Assembly: GCF_020379485.1 (NCBI RefSeq)
Contig: NC_063437.1
Coordinates: forward strand, 17,013,726 to 17,077,725
Direction of reading: 5' to 3'
Source: Brassica napus
Lineage: Eukaryota; Streptophyta; Magnoliopsida; Brassicales; Brassicaceae
DNA: 64,000 nucleotides
This document shows, piece by piece, positions 20,676 to 32,893 of this stretch. Made by a program: the position numbers and the translations under genes. The first letter of the stretch is position 1, and each line of letters begins with the position of its first letter. A model generated the notes under the pieces. The model did not search any database, was not told the DNA's origin, and saw nothing but the letters and a program-made list of their open reading frames with translations.

Positions 20676-21365
20676 TTAGTTTGATTCAATATGCTTCTTG
20701 ACAATGTTGAGTGCAGTCGTATCTTCACCATAGTCCTGTAACATTAAACAACATAACAAATAAATCACCAATCACATCGAGAGACGTTTAAAAAAAAAAA
20801 GAAGAAGACTCTTTACCTTGACTACAAGGCACGAGCATCCAACAACCTTCCTCGCATTACCCTCTGAATCAATCTTGCAAAGCTACAAAACCAAATTCCA
20901 ACATTATTACAAAACCAGACCAAAACTCCACATCATCAATTAAAAGAAAAAGACAAAAACTTACACCAGCCCATTCACCGAGGGTTTTAGCACTCGGAAC
21001 CGTAAGCAAGTTGATGTTGTGATCAGCGCAGAGAGCTTTAACAAGCTTGACGTAATCAGGCTGGTTGCAGTCTTCAGCCAAGACACAGAGCTGAGCAGAC
21101 CGCTTCTCGATAAGCTTAGCGCATTCATGGAGACCACGGACCACGCCACCGTGAGCACGAGCCTTCCTCAGCGTGAGCTCCAGTGCAGTTAAGAGATCCA
21201 TGTCCTCTGGGATCGCAGAGGGCTCAGCAACGGGGGGAACAACAACAGCAGGAGCAGCTTCATCACTGAAACACATTGGATAAGAACCAAATCTATGAAC
21301 GAATCTACAAACACTTAACTAGAGAAGTGATTAGGTACATCGCAAAGAGAAGCTTACCCAGACAT
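20676..21365 (-). CDS. RPS12: 40S ribosomal protein S12 (eS12)
   Basis: Four coding exons, read from the ATG at 21365 downward: 21365-21358, 21265-20965, 20882-20817 and 20735-20676. All introns have GT..AG borders and the phases join to 435 bases, 144 residues, the usual plant length. The first exon holds only MSG (8 bases). Exon 2 encodes [19 protein letters not shown] (after an acidic/Ala-Pro N-terminus) and then [20 protein letters not shown]. Exons 3-4 encode [20 protein letters not shown] and end in KKHIESN. This is a structural protein of the 40S subunit with an L7Ae-type RNA-binding fold, working in the cytosol. The promoter has a telo-box and site II motifs. Confidence 0.95.
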
Positions 21366-21446
21366 GTTTGTTTCTTGGAGATGGAGGTAGGCTACGACAA
21401 GGACGAACTGAAGGTGAACTGGAAATAGAGTGACGAAGTTATTATA

Positions 21447-21504
21447 TTAGGGTTTACGATCCCTGATTGCGAACCTGGGCCACTCTAATGGGCCTATGTG
21501 GGCT
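21447..21504 (-). promoter_or_regulatory. Telo-box and site II motifs of RPS12
   Basis: AAACCCTAA (minus strand) lies at 21447-21455, and TGGGCC/TGGGCT motifs lie at 21476-21481, 21489-21494 and 21499-21504. A telo-box next to several site II (TCP-binding) elements is the known architecture of plant ribosomal protein promoters. They lie 80-140 bases upstream of the ATG. Confidence 0.75.
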
Positions 21505-22128
21505 TCGGGTCCTTTTGGACATTATGCGGTATGTTAATCTTTCCCAATTATTAAACACGAAATGTGTTGATTGTTATTTCCACATTGTAATATTGGAACC
21601 AGAACTCCAAAATAACTTATTTTTGTTTAGAATCTCACTCACTTCTTGTCTGAACGTATAGTTTTTATCTTAAAAAAATATATGTTTTTTTCCTTCTAAA
21701 AATTATCATAAGCTCCCACTGTTTGTTATAAATCTGTACTTCGCAAGTTACAAACTATTCAAACACTTCTAAACGATCATATCAAACATCTCATCATTCT
21801 CAGTTTAGCGTCAACCATGTTAATCTTTTTAATGATTAAGAGGTTCTGGATCCGAAAACTCGCATATCTTTCTAAAGCACACCCAGACCATGTTAAATTA
21901 GTTCTCATTAACCCGGAAATGAAATTTACGACCTTTTAAACCCTTTACAACTAATAAGGAATCCAAGAACTTTAAGGAATTATGAGTCTACCAAACTACT
22001 TTTAGTTGTGAATTTTGGTAGTCTCATACTTCCCTATTTAATCCAACCTAGAAAATTAAATAACAATAGTATGCTTTTAGTTTTTGTATTCATAAATTTT
22101 TTTGCAAAAAACTATTTTAATGTAATGT
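21505..22128. other. Intergenic, nothing distinct
   Basis: AT-rich sequence between the RPS12 promoter and a retroposed insertion. No gene or repeat was recognised. Confidence 0.4.
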
Positions 22129-22146
22129 AAGCTGAATTCTCTTGAA

Positions 22147-22704
22147 GGTCAGCCATTCTTTAGAGCCGGTTTCAACCCACCTATCAACAAAGCCAAGAAC
22201 TGTCACGATGAGTCTCGTTTATATGGAAATAACATCCGTTGTTCATTCCAGCGAGTGCTCTAGAACCGGAGTTCATGGCACAGTATCAACCGCCTCACCA
22301 TCTGTCTCTTCCAACAATATGTTTTCCGGCAAAGTTGAGATTCACCTAGTCTCCCGGTTTATCATAGTTGGTATAAGAGCTGATCTTGTTTGTTTAATGG
22401 ACTGCATAGCCAAATCTAGCTTTTCAGTGGGCTTATCATCAGTGTTGGTGTTCACCAACGATCTTCAAACCCGCTCGTCAGGGTCCCCTTTCATCGGTTG
22501 TTGTACCGACATTAGTATGTTCTTAGGAACATCAGTTTCAGGGTTTCAAGTGAAGCATGTCTACAGGTTTCTTCACCCCTTTAACACTCCTATCTCTTGT
22601 TGTAGTATTTTTCGCTTTCGTTTAGCCGTCGAATTCACTTCCGGTTGTAATCGTTTAAATCCTTTGGACATCTAATTTAATTTAAGAGTTTCGTGACAAA
22701 AAAA
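22147..22704 (+). mobile_element. Retroposed insertion with 18-bp duplication and poly(A)
   Basis: AAGCTGAATTCTCTTGAA occurs at 22129-22146 and again at 22705-22722. The enclosed 558 bases end in a run of As (from 22698) just before the second copy. This is the hallmark of LINE-mediated retroposition. The insert is GC-richer than its surroundings and carries one frame open across about 530 bases (to 22675) without a plausible ATG at its start. The encoded sequence (for example HLVSRFIIVGIRADLVCLMD) was not recognised. It may be a 5'-truncated LINE or a processed copy of a host transcript. Confidence 0.7.
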
Positions 22705-22722
22705 AAGCTGAATTCTCTTGAA

Positions 22723-23244
22723 ACAATAGAATAGTGGAAAGTGTTACTTAGTTCTCTCTCAATTAAACCTGCGTTGCATATTGGGATTGAGTGATCTCAT
22801 GTTTTCTTTCTTATTATGTGATTAGAGGATCCAAAAAATTGCAGTCTATTGGTTAAGTTGAAGCTCATATCATATATTTTAGTTTTTATGCTCTAGTTAA
22901 ATGTTTCCTTACAAACTTTCATTTCAGTTTACTAATCCTCTCATTTTAGCAGTACTAATCTCAAACAAAAAGGAAAGCAAGAATATGAAGTGTATACATG
23001 TTTGAATTCGGACGATGACCATAAGCGTTTCTGAAGCAATTCAATGTTTTGTTCTAGAAATCAATTCCGAAACTGCAACATAAATAAATGTATTTGGAAA
23101 CTCTGACTAGTCTCCAATGTACGTTTTATTTATCTTATCTCACAAATGGGCTAAACGAGGCCCATAAAGGAATAAAAGCCCAAATAGAAAACTTTGTTCC
23201 CTCGTATAATCCTCTTCCTCGACGAAATCAAACTCCACGCCACC
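22723..23244 (+). promoter_or_regulatory. Upstream region of the N-methyltransferase gene
   Basis: No gene is present. A TGGGCT (about 23145) and an AGGCCCA motif (about 23159) lie 90-100 bases before the ATG, typical site II elements of widely expressed plant genes. Confidence 0.4.
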
Positions 23245-26200
23245 ATGATTTCATCGTCAGAGATGACGGAGCCGACGACCGCTCAGGCACCGGAAACTGT
23301 TACGGCCGTAGCAACGGAAACCGAGATGTCGAGGGAAAGGGACGGTGAAGAGGAGGAGAAGATACGGCGTCAGAAGAAGCTAGAAGAAGCTCTCGAAGCC
23401 AAATCTCTTCGCCGCATCATCAGTGCTTACCTCAAGTATATTTATCCTCTCCTTCTTTCTTTATTTTTAATCATTTATCTTTCGGTTCTTTATATATATT
23501 GCGTATCTGAATTGGCACTATGATTGGGGTTCAAGGAGAATTATCTGACTGATTACAACTTCGAATCACTCAAATTTAGATTATTATTATTATATTTTCT
23601 TAGAATTTAGTAGTGGTTAAATCACAAGAAATTTTTATCTGAGGTTCTTCAGACCAAACTAATGTTACATGATGTAGTTTCTCATTCGGACATGAGGGTT
23701 CGGTCCAGAATCTCTTAGTAATAATAAAAAAGGTGTACTATAATTGGGGTTCAGGAGAATTATCTGATTGATTACAATTTGATTTAGTAGTGAAAGTTAC
23801 AAGAATTTGATTTTGATCGGATGTTCTTCAGACCAAACTAATGTGACATGATGTGGTTTCTCTTTCGGATATGAGGGTTCGGTCCAGACTCTCTTAAGCA
23901 ATAATAAAAAGAAGGTGTATTTCGGTTATTAGGTCTCCCTTGGTTTATAATGTCAGAAGCTTCACTCACGTTCATTGCTTTTTGAATTCTCACTTTTTTG
24001 TGAGTTAAGTGTGATGAAGATTAGTTTTCTTGTAATAGCCATGTTAGTGGGCTCATTCTTAGGTTTGGAAACTTGTTACAGTTACCCCGAGGCAGCAGAA
24101 GAGGATCTGAAAAAATGGGAAAGATCATATCGGAAGCTGTCTCCTGCCCACAAGGTTATCTTTTGTTGCATTAGTTTTGTACAGAGACAAACTTCTTATT
24201 GTGTTCCTTGTAGTTTTTTTATTTGTTGTGTAAGCCTATTGATATTATGTCAACAGTTTACATTTGATTTGACGCTCATGGATAGATTAGAAATGATATC
24301 AAGTGAAGTTCATTACTTGTGGAATCCTCTTTTCTTCTTATAATAAAACTGACTATTTTCAACGATGTATTTTCTCTTTTCCTTGTCCAGGCATTGGTTC
24401 CCCATTACGCTTTGAAGTTTGAGAGATTAAAAAGGTGAAATCTATATTTAGTAGACTTTTCATCATTTTTCGTCATCTCGTTGTATATATCAGTGTCTGA
24501 GCTTGCTTGGATGATATTCTGAACTTTTTTTATGTTTTTGTTATAGTGTCCTTAAGGTTTAGATATGACTCGTTGGTTCTTCTTTTCGACTTAGGACTAT
24601 GGAACAATCCTGATGCTTCCTAAACGTTTTCATTAATTTTTGTAGTAAATAATATTTTTTGTCGCTGTGATGATATCCCCTAGAGTAATTGAGGTTAGGA
24701 ACGGTCTAAACGTATAACAAACTAGTTTTTTGGTGTGACATCAATGCGTTGTCATCCTATTAATAATGTGACCTCTCTAGGATGATTTTCGAAAAATAGT
24801 TTGCAATTGCATGTTTAATGTAAGACAACATATTTATCTGCTACCCTCTGAAAGTAAAAAAATGAACTTTGCAACTACTTACAATAGGGAGTACTTCCGT
24901 GTTTGATTGTCTAAACCCTGTTAGATTAATTATTCACGTGTCATTTTGTGATATCCGTGCCTCTTATAATTGTTCTTTCTCATGCTGGCACACTAAACTC
25001 AATAGTATGCCATATTGAACTTAGTTCTTTATATCCTGTTTATAATCTGATTTAAAATACCAGTTGGTTATTTGACTCTGTTATTGCAGGTGTATATCAA
25101 CGAATTCATATTTCATATTTAATATGCTTCAGGTTAGTGTTGCATACACATTTTCTAATATTTTCTTATTTCCCTTGGCGTTTTAATTGCTTCATGCTAC
25201 TTATTTGATTATGTGATTCATAAACTCAACGTTGAAACGCTAGAAATCATAAGCAGTTCATGTCATGTAATGGTTATGAATAATGATGTGAATCATAATT
25301 ACTTGGCAGGCTTTTGAGCCCCCTATAGACCTGAGTCAGGATCTTGATGGTTATGAAGACTCAAATCTTGATTGTGCTCCACATGAGAAATACGTACTAG
25401 ATGAAAGGCACGACTCCTCTTGTCAGCCTGCCTTGACTAATAATTGTGCACATGAGGAAGAAAGCAAAAGCTTGCACGACTCAGTAAGAGGAACTCTGTC
25501 TATTGCTGTCAGATCAAGACATGAAAAATATATCCTTTTCATTTATGAACTTTAAATGTATATGTATAAATGCAGGAGCTTCAGAGGATGAATGCTAGTG
25601 ATCCTCCCCCCAAGAATCACTCTGAAGACACAAGAAACCATGATGAGAGATATGATTGTGATGGAGACCATTTAAATCACGACCATGGCAATGTAATGTC
25701 AACTCATACCAATTCAGATGATTTTCTAGTTCTAATGTTGCTCTTTTTTCATAGGCATCATTATCATCTCATGATTGGTTGGACCCATCGTTACAGACAC
25801 ATGTTCCACTGGTTGACGTAGATAAGGTATGCTTTTGACTTTTAGTATGCCTGATGAAATCATAAATCTATTAGAGTTCTTGTAATGTTCAGAACAAAGA
25901 GTATAAGTTGACGTGTTCGAATTTATTCTCAAGCTCTATTAGATTCATTACGCAGTTTTGACGATCTCATGTAGCTTTCTCTAATTGAGTGAATCCTTTT
26001 GATCTTAATTACATCTTACACGTATGCATGGTTTGTTGTTGTGTGTTTTGGTCACCATTTACCAATCTAGTACGTTGAAATGTTCATGGTTTTGTTGTAT
26101 TCTAACACAGGTTCGTTGTATAATAAGGAATATAGTTAGAGACTGGGCAGCAGAGGTAACTGTGTTTCTTTTTGTCATGTTAATGTACTCAGATTCTTTC

Positions 26201-27749
26201 ATCAATCGCTTATTCAGAACTTGACTTGTTAGTTACTCTTTTTTTTTTTACTTTTAGGGTCAGAGAGAACGAGACCAGTGCTACAAGCCTATCCTTGACG
26301 AGCTTGATTCCTTGTTTCCTGATCGTCAGAAGAAGAGGTACATCGTGCTAGTGATATTCTTTTGAGTCTCTGAGCTCCGCTTACAGAGTTAATTATATGA
26401 TTTGCAGCACCCCTCCTAGCTGTTTAGTCCCTGGTGCTGGACTTGGACGTCTAGCCCTTGAAATTTCTTGTCTAGGTATGCCATGAAGAAGTAATCTAGC
26501 TTCAATGATAATAAAGAATATTAATACTCTTGTGCAATTGGAACAGGTTTCATAAGCCAAGGAAATGAGTTTTCATACTACATGATGATATGCTCAAGTT
26601 TTATTCTGAATTAGTAAGAGAGTTTCTTACCTTCCTGAATAATATTTATCTTTTTGTTAATTTCCTTATAATTTACTCTCAACTTGATTGTTTTTCAACA
26701 GTGCACAAGTGCCTGGTGAGTGGACGATATACCCCTGGATACACAGCAACTGCAATTCGCTCTCCGACAATGATCAGTTACGCCCTGTTTCTATTCCTGA
26801 TATTCATCCTGCAAGGTATGCCTTTTATCGAACTTAACTAAAAGTGGTCAAGCAGGTTTGCATTGATGGTTTCATGTAAACTACATTTACTATATGTCAC
26901 CTGCGAGAGCAGTGCAGGGATAACAGAAGGTTTCTCTATGTGCGGTGGTGATTTTGTTGAAGTATACAATGAATCATGCCAGGCAGGTTAGAACTCGTGA
27001 TTACTTGTTTTTGTTTAGACAATGTTTGATACTAAAAACACTATTCATTTATTTAAAACGTAACCCGTAACACTGAATTTTCAGGAATGTGGGATGCTGT
27101 GGTGACTTGTTTTTTCATAGACACCGCTCATAACATCATTGAGTACATCGAAACCATATCCAAGATCTTAAAGGATGGAGGAGTAATATTCCCTGTTAAA
27201 CTTTTCTCAACGCCTTTGATCTCTTAATGCTCCTGACTTGTCTAATATCAATTTTTCTATCAGGTTTGGATAAACTTAGGACCTCTGTTGTATCACTTTG
27301 CGGACACATATGGCCACGACAATGTACGCACTGGTCTTATCCCACAATCTCGTTATAACGTTTGTTATCACAATGTATATTTCTTGTTTTCACCTTAGGA
27401 AATGTCAGTTGAACTAAGTTTGGAGGATGTGAAGAGAGTTGCTTCACAGTATGGGTTCGAGATTGAGGTAATCTTCTAACACAAGACACTATGACAATTC
27501 CTGTTTTATCACATGGTCTTCCACACTCATTGCGTGTCCTTGACGTTTACAGAAAGAGAGAACAATTGAAACAACGTACACTACGAATCCTAGGTCTATG
27601 ATGCAGGTTCAGATTTGTTCATGTCCCTCTAAAGTTTCATTATATCTAATCTCTAATCTCGATTTATTTTTTTGGGTTTATTTTGTTTGCAGAACCGATA
27701 CTATGCTGCCTTCTGGACAATGAGGAAGAAATGTGCAATAATGACTTAA
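23245..27749 (+). CDS. N2227-family S-adenosylmethionine methyltransferase (carnosine N-methyltransferase-like)
   Basis: Eighteen exons join in frame to 1500 bases, 499 residues: 23245-23435, 24082-24154, 24391-24434, 25090-25132, 25310-25483, 25576-25692, 25755-25826, 26111-26155, 26258-26337, 26408-26475, 26547-26613, 26702-26815, 26913-26986, 27085-27182, 27264-27323, 27399-27467, 27553-27606, 27693-27749. All borders are GT..AG. The SAM-binding motif [14 protein letters not shown] is near residue 287. Family motifs [23 protein letters not shown] and [16 protein letters not shown] follow, then [16 protein letters not shown]. Homologues methylate carnosine or related histidine compounds; the plant substrate is unproven. 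An acidic, exon-poorly-conserved insert lies around residues 118-215. The start has a CACCATG context; a second Met six codons on is possible. Probable orthologue of At2g32160/At2g32170 (from memory). Confidence 0.9.
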
Positions 27750-29192
27750 CTAAATATCCCTACAACGATATTCATTCCGGAGATTTTTTGTTGCATCTTG
27801 ATTTTCTTTTCTTGGGATGAATCAACTATTTGTTTTGTTGGTACAAACTACTATACGATGTTTTCAGTTGATGAATAAAAGAACTTTTGTACTCAATGTC
27901 AACCGGTAACATGATTTGGAGATTTAGATCTGGCCATGGCTGGCACTTGCTTAGTACTTGTGAATTAAAAAGCTTGTGCACTGAAAAAGATAGCTACGTT
28001 TGTTTTTAGTGAATTGCAGCATACAACGTTATATCATCTTCTATTATCTCTTTTTTGAGTAAAATATAATTTGATGATTCGAAATTAAAAAATAAGTGGC
28101 CTAATTAGTTGAAATGGCGTTTGGTAGATTAAGAACCACATATTGGTCGGTTCACCAAACAAACAAACGTTGTCTAACGTTACTCCGCTAATTTACTAGA
28201 AGTAGATGCACTAGCCAAATCACAACTTGCGTTTACATTCACTGAGTTGAAAAATTCCATACGCCATCTTGAAACTAAAGTTTTCGTATATAGTATTTTA
28301 TGTATATTCGTGATGGAAAGGAAAAAAAATTACTTGCAAATCTCAAAAGGAAATATTCTCAGCATAAAGTTTCAGTCCAATTTTACTTGATATAAGTCGC
28401 CATTAGCGAATACTGTGTGTAAGGTTTAGTTGTATCTCACTTTCTAACATGTAAATATTCCGATGGAGAAAGCAATAAGCTTTTGCTTTCAGAAAGAAAA
28501 TAAAACCTTTTATTACAACGAAAGGAATAAACCCATGTTAAATTTATGATCATCGTTCATGTTGCATATTCTAATGTTTTTCTTTAAAAAAAAGTTTCTA
28601 ATATTATTCAAAAGCTTTGGCATGTATATTTTTGTGCAAACCAAAATCAAATATGTGAATGATTTTTTCTTTTAATTTAAGGAAAATACTATAAATGTAT
28701 GATGATGGTGATATCAATATATATAATTGTTTTGGTTTCTTAAGTAAGGCAAATAATGAAACATCTTCAGTAGTGTATACACTAGTAATTACGAGTTTAA
28801 GTTGGCATATTTGAATTACCATGAAGGAGTTCTGTTTGTTAAAGAGTTATTATTTAAATGTCGACAATAAAAGTGTCTAGACCACAAAGAAGTAGAGCAA
28901 AACTAAATCAAACTTATGTGTCTATACCAAAATAAAGGATGCTTCTTGGTCGTTTCATTAATTGGTTCGCTGGGATCAATTATGATAACTTAATGTTATT
29001 CCGCCGCCCACGCGGTTCTACTAAACCGACCTTCTTCTTCCCTATATACAGTATATGCATGACGACTATATATATGATCATCATGCAAATAACAAGCCAT
29101 CTCAATATCTCACACACGTATACATTCACCTTTACGTACGATTCTCCCTTTGCTTTTGAAAGAGAACTTACAAGTTGTCCAAACTCCGAAGA
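27750..29192. other. Intergenic with the CYSTM promoter
   Basis: No gene is seen in this 1.4 kb. A TGTCGACA palindrome lies at 28859-28866 (separate entry). A CTATATAC motif near 29041 is a plausible TATA box for the gene at 29193. Confidence 0.45.
28858..28867. promoter_or_regulatory. ZDRE-like palindrome upstream of the CYSTM gene
   Basis: ATGTCGACAA matches nine of ten positions of the zinc-deficiency response element RTGTCGACAY bound by bZIP19/bZIP23. It lies 326 bases upstream of the ATG at 29193. A chance match is possible. Confidence 0.3.
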
Positions 29193-29615
29193 ATGAGTCA
29201 GTTCAGCCAAAAACAATCTGCAGGTATGTTAGCCGTCATCATGATTAATCGTATTCCTAGAGATTTATGGTATTAAACTAACGTGAAACATATGTATGTG
29301 TGTTTATAACTAGGAGCTTATCAAACGCCACCAGCGTCTTCCAGTCCCTACGTTGCACCGCCTCCTGCCGGTTACCCAACTAACGACACAAGTCATGCTA
29401 CGATGGCTCCGGTCGAGACAAAGTCTAAGGGTGATGGATTCTGGAAAGGCTGGTAATCTCTTCTTCTCTTCCTCTAGAAAACTTTAAATTCAGTTTTGTT
29501 TGGTTATATATCGAACCGGGTCGGTTATTGTAGTCTTGATTACTTTGCTGTTTTCAATTTTGAATGCAGTCTTGCGGCCGTGTGTTGCTGTTGTGTCCTC
29601 GACGCCTGCTTCTGA
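29193..29615 (+). CDS. CYSTM-family cysteine-rich transmembrane mini-protein
   Basis: Three exons, 29193-29223, 29314-29452 and 29570-29615, give 71 residues. The N-terminal part is Pro/Ala/Gln-rich (YQTPPASSSPYVAPPPAGYP). The C-terminus, GFWKGCLAAVCCCCVLDACF, is the cysteine-rich transmembrane module that defines the CYSTM family. Such proteins are tail-anchored, form dimers, sit at the plasma membrane or cytosol and are stress-linked in plants and yeast. The last exon starts within the cysteine module, a usual CYSTM gene structure. Position between the methyltransferase and ZIP3 matches the At2g32190-At2g32210 CYSTM genes (from memory). Confidence 0.9.
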
Positions 29616-29829
29616 TTTGAGAGGAGTTCGATGGTTTATTTGTTGTTAATTCTCGTGCGAATGATTTGTATCTTGCTTTGTTGTACCATGTTTGGGATTT
29701 GAGTAGTTTATCACATTTGGAAATTTTTATCTTTGATTCTTATTGTTGAATTTATCATTTTTCATAAATTATTTTCTTTTTCACACATCAAAATCATGTT
29801 AGGACAATGATGACTATAATTTCCATTAG

Positions 29830-30360
29830 ACAAATTCGTGAAGCATCAAGTTTGGCGGCTCTATCGTCGTCTGTTGATAGGAGCTATCAGCTCCTTTGTT
29901 TTTCTCTTATCCGGAAAGCGACTCTTCTTAGTTGTGCCCTGCCTCCTCCTTATTTGGTGCCGGAATCTTTAGTTTTATGAGTTTTATGCTTGTGGGAAGG
30001 GACCGGAGTCGGGAGCCATAAACGGTAAACCTCCGCTTGTTTTCCAGCGTTGCTCCGTTTTTTTATCTTCTGGCCTCTCCGCTCATCGGAAAAGGGTTCT
30101 CAGGATGCGTCCGTGTTGATCTCTGGAGTTGCTACATCGTATTCCTATAATTTGCTATCATGTGAAGCCCACAAACGGCAAAAGAATTTACATTTAGGGC
30201 TTCGAAAGATTTAGTTAGGTACTCAGAGCTGCGCTAGTTCTATTGGTAAAGCTTTCTCCCCAAAGGATAGAGATGCCATGTTTGAGTGTCAGTAGTTGCG
30301 GGCAGGGGATTAAACAACCGGTCCTTGTTCATGGTCCAAAGAGATTATAGACTTAGACTC
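29830..30360. mobile_element. Possible retroelement fragment
   Basis: A GC-richer block (29830-30180) contrasts with the flanks and is followed by a stretch with weak tRNA-like boxes (TTGGTAAAGC near 30242 and TTTGAGTGTC near 30281). This could be a SINE or the 5' part of a LINE. No coding frame or duplication was found. Confidence 0.25.
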
Positions 30361-30469
30361 AGAACTTTTTGAATTAAAAAAAGAGATTAAGTTAGAGTTT
30401 TTTTTTTAAATTCTTATTATTATTTGGGTCACAAATAAATCTAGACAGTGTTTGACTTAAAATTAGAAT

Positions 30470-31150
30470 AAATAGACGTTTGGATACCTCTCGGATTCGA
30501 TCAGATATTTGGGGGTTTTAGGGTATTTTAATATTGGCGGTTAGAACCAGTTTGAGTATTTTTAAATATCGGATCGGGTTAGGATATTTTTTAACTCGGG
30601 TATAGTTATTTTGGGTTGGGTTCGAATATTTAGATTTAAAAAAAAAGCTTTTTGTTCTTAAAATTTATTATTAACTTAAATAATTTTCTAATTTTTAATA
30701 GATTAAACGATTAATAGGTTTCAAGATAAAAATTTGAAAACAGAAAAAAACTTATATGGTTATTGTTTTGAGATTTTGAATGCACTTTTTGTTAATGCAT
30801 CAACCAAGAAGCTCGACATTTATTTTAAGTGAGTAACAAATCACTTTGTCGGTAAGTATATGCATATTACATGATTTTTGAACTATGTACAATATTAATA
30901 TAAATATTTTAAATAAAATGATGTAAGTAAATTAGGAATATAAGGTTAAATATACATATGTTCGGATATCCATTTAGGTTCTGATATTACTTGTTCGGGT
31001 TCAGATATTTAATTTTTCCTAGTTTAATTTCCGTTTGGGTTCGGATATCTAATCTTTTCTAATTAACTCAATATTCGTTCATATATTTTGCCACTTCAAT
31101 TTGGATTTTCAAATCGGATTTGGGTACCAGTTTGGATATAGGGTAAAATG
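30470..31150. mobile_element. hAT-like non-autonomous repeat, copy 3 (inverted, degraded)
   Basis: It begins GACGTTTGGATACC, matching the inverted end of copy 2. It contains 'cggatcgggttagg', 'gggttcgaatattt' and 'gttcggatat' strings typical of the family. The ends are eroded and no target duplication was found. Confidence 0.45.
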
Positions 31151-31474
31151 CATATTCCTAACCTACAAGGCCGTTTAATCTAATTGGTTCACTTGAGTTA
31201 CGTAGAACTGGTTCTCCTTCCACGACAAATGTACAGAGAATAATTATCAATTAACTTCACCTTCATTTAATTTCAGAGTATCTGAACATTGCTTGACATA
31301 CAAGCCATCCTCAACCCATACAAAGGATAAGCCGTTCGTTATATAATATCAATGTTGAGTAACGGAGTGTTGTGTAAGTGTGTTGAAAATTCGAACGTGC
31401 GTGCTTGTCTTTGATTAGTTGTCTCATCTTTGTTGATTTTTTGTCTTTTCATGTTTTCTCTTTCGATACTTGGT

Positions 31475-31555
31475 ATCTTCTGTATCTTTTGAGCCACCGT
31501 AGCTATTTTCCTAATCAGACTTTATCAAAAAAAAAAAAAAATCTTCTGTATCTTT
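31475..31555 (+). repeat. Micro-retroposon scar with 15-bp duplication
   Basis: ATCTTCTGTATCTTT at 31475-31489 is repeated exactly at 31541-31555. It encloses about 50 bases ending 'gactttatc' plus a run of 14 As, as expected for a strongly 5'-truncated retroposon. Confidence 0.7.
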
Positions 31556-32893
31556 GTTTCAGCATTTTTTTGATAAAACGGGCAAAGTGCTATGAAGATA
31601 ATGCATTAATGGTCTGAAACAGGAAAAGTCAATGACTCGTGTCTGCCATAAATTAAATATCGCTATCTTCAAGTTCCAGCTCAACTTGTTCAATTGAAAT
31701 ACGAATTTGTCCAAGTCGGCTCTTTAATTTTTTTTTCTTTTTGATCAAGTCGGTTCTTTAAATATTTTTCAATTTTGGCAAAGTTTTAAACTTTTGAGAA
31801 GTTTTTATTTTCCCACGTTTTTTATTTTTTGTGTCTTATATTTACAGTTGAGAAGAAGACTGTAAGGTATAACTAATAACCTCTATTGATTAATATTCAA
31901 TTAATTAATAATTTGGTATCCGCGAGTTCAAGCACAAGTTAGCTAAAACAAGATTAGAAAGTTAAATCTTTTATATGAGCTTATTAAGAAAGAAAAATGT
32001 AAAATAGCTCAACCAGTAAAATATCTCAAACAAGTGCTATATCTCACTATTTGTTTCTTGTACAAATTACTAGTATGAAGTCTTTTAGATATGAGCAACA
32101 AATTAATTATAAACGCTTGAGATACATCTTAAATGATACTCTATAGTGATTATTAATATCAGTATAGTGATACATTTTATTTAACCAACTAGAAAAAAAA
32201 TGCGAGGTCCCAATTTATAAAAAAAATGTCTAATTCAGTATTGAAAACATCTGATTTAGTATTGGTTAGAGATTCATGTTGAGAAATTCCGATAATGACA
32301 TATAGTCCTATACCTTCATATGTTGGAGGCATCCGTATTTTGAACATGGGAAAACCAATGCAAGGCACCATATCTGAATTTGGTAAGCAAGATACGATTA
32401 CCTTATTAATTTTTGATTACTAGCCTATGTGATAATGTTTTTTATCAGAATTTTTTTCTAGGCAAATCGTAACTATTGCTTATTTTCTGATTTATTTATT
32501 TATGGGGAGATCAATTATAAACTACTTCCTCAAGTAAAATTCTTTTGATTGAATAAATTGATGTTTACTATAAATATTTCTCAGGTAATTTACAAAAACA
32601 AGTTTGAGTACATAGCATACTTTTTAACAACGATTTGATTATTTTTCTATTAAATATTCGTTAATTGGGACTACAAATTGGGTAAACGAGATACAAAATC
32701 ACAAGGTTCAATATTTTTTTTGTTTAGATTATCTTATGTCCTGTTAATGAGTAGCACAAATTTATATGATATTAATATATGTGTATATATATACAGATTC
32801 ACATACTTCCATTTCCATACCAGTTTATATCTTTTTCATCATTAAAAATCTAGAAGTCTCTCCTTAGAAACCCTAAATTATAAAATAAAGAAT
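31556..32893. other. ZIP3 upstream region
   Basis: No gene is seen. GTATATATATAC at about 32783-32794 is a plausible TATA box 100 bases before the ATG. I found no TGTCGACA zinc-response core in this stretch. Confidence 0.45.
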
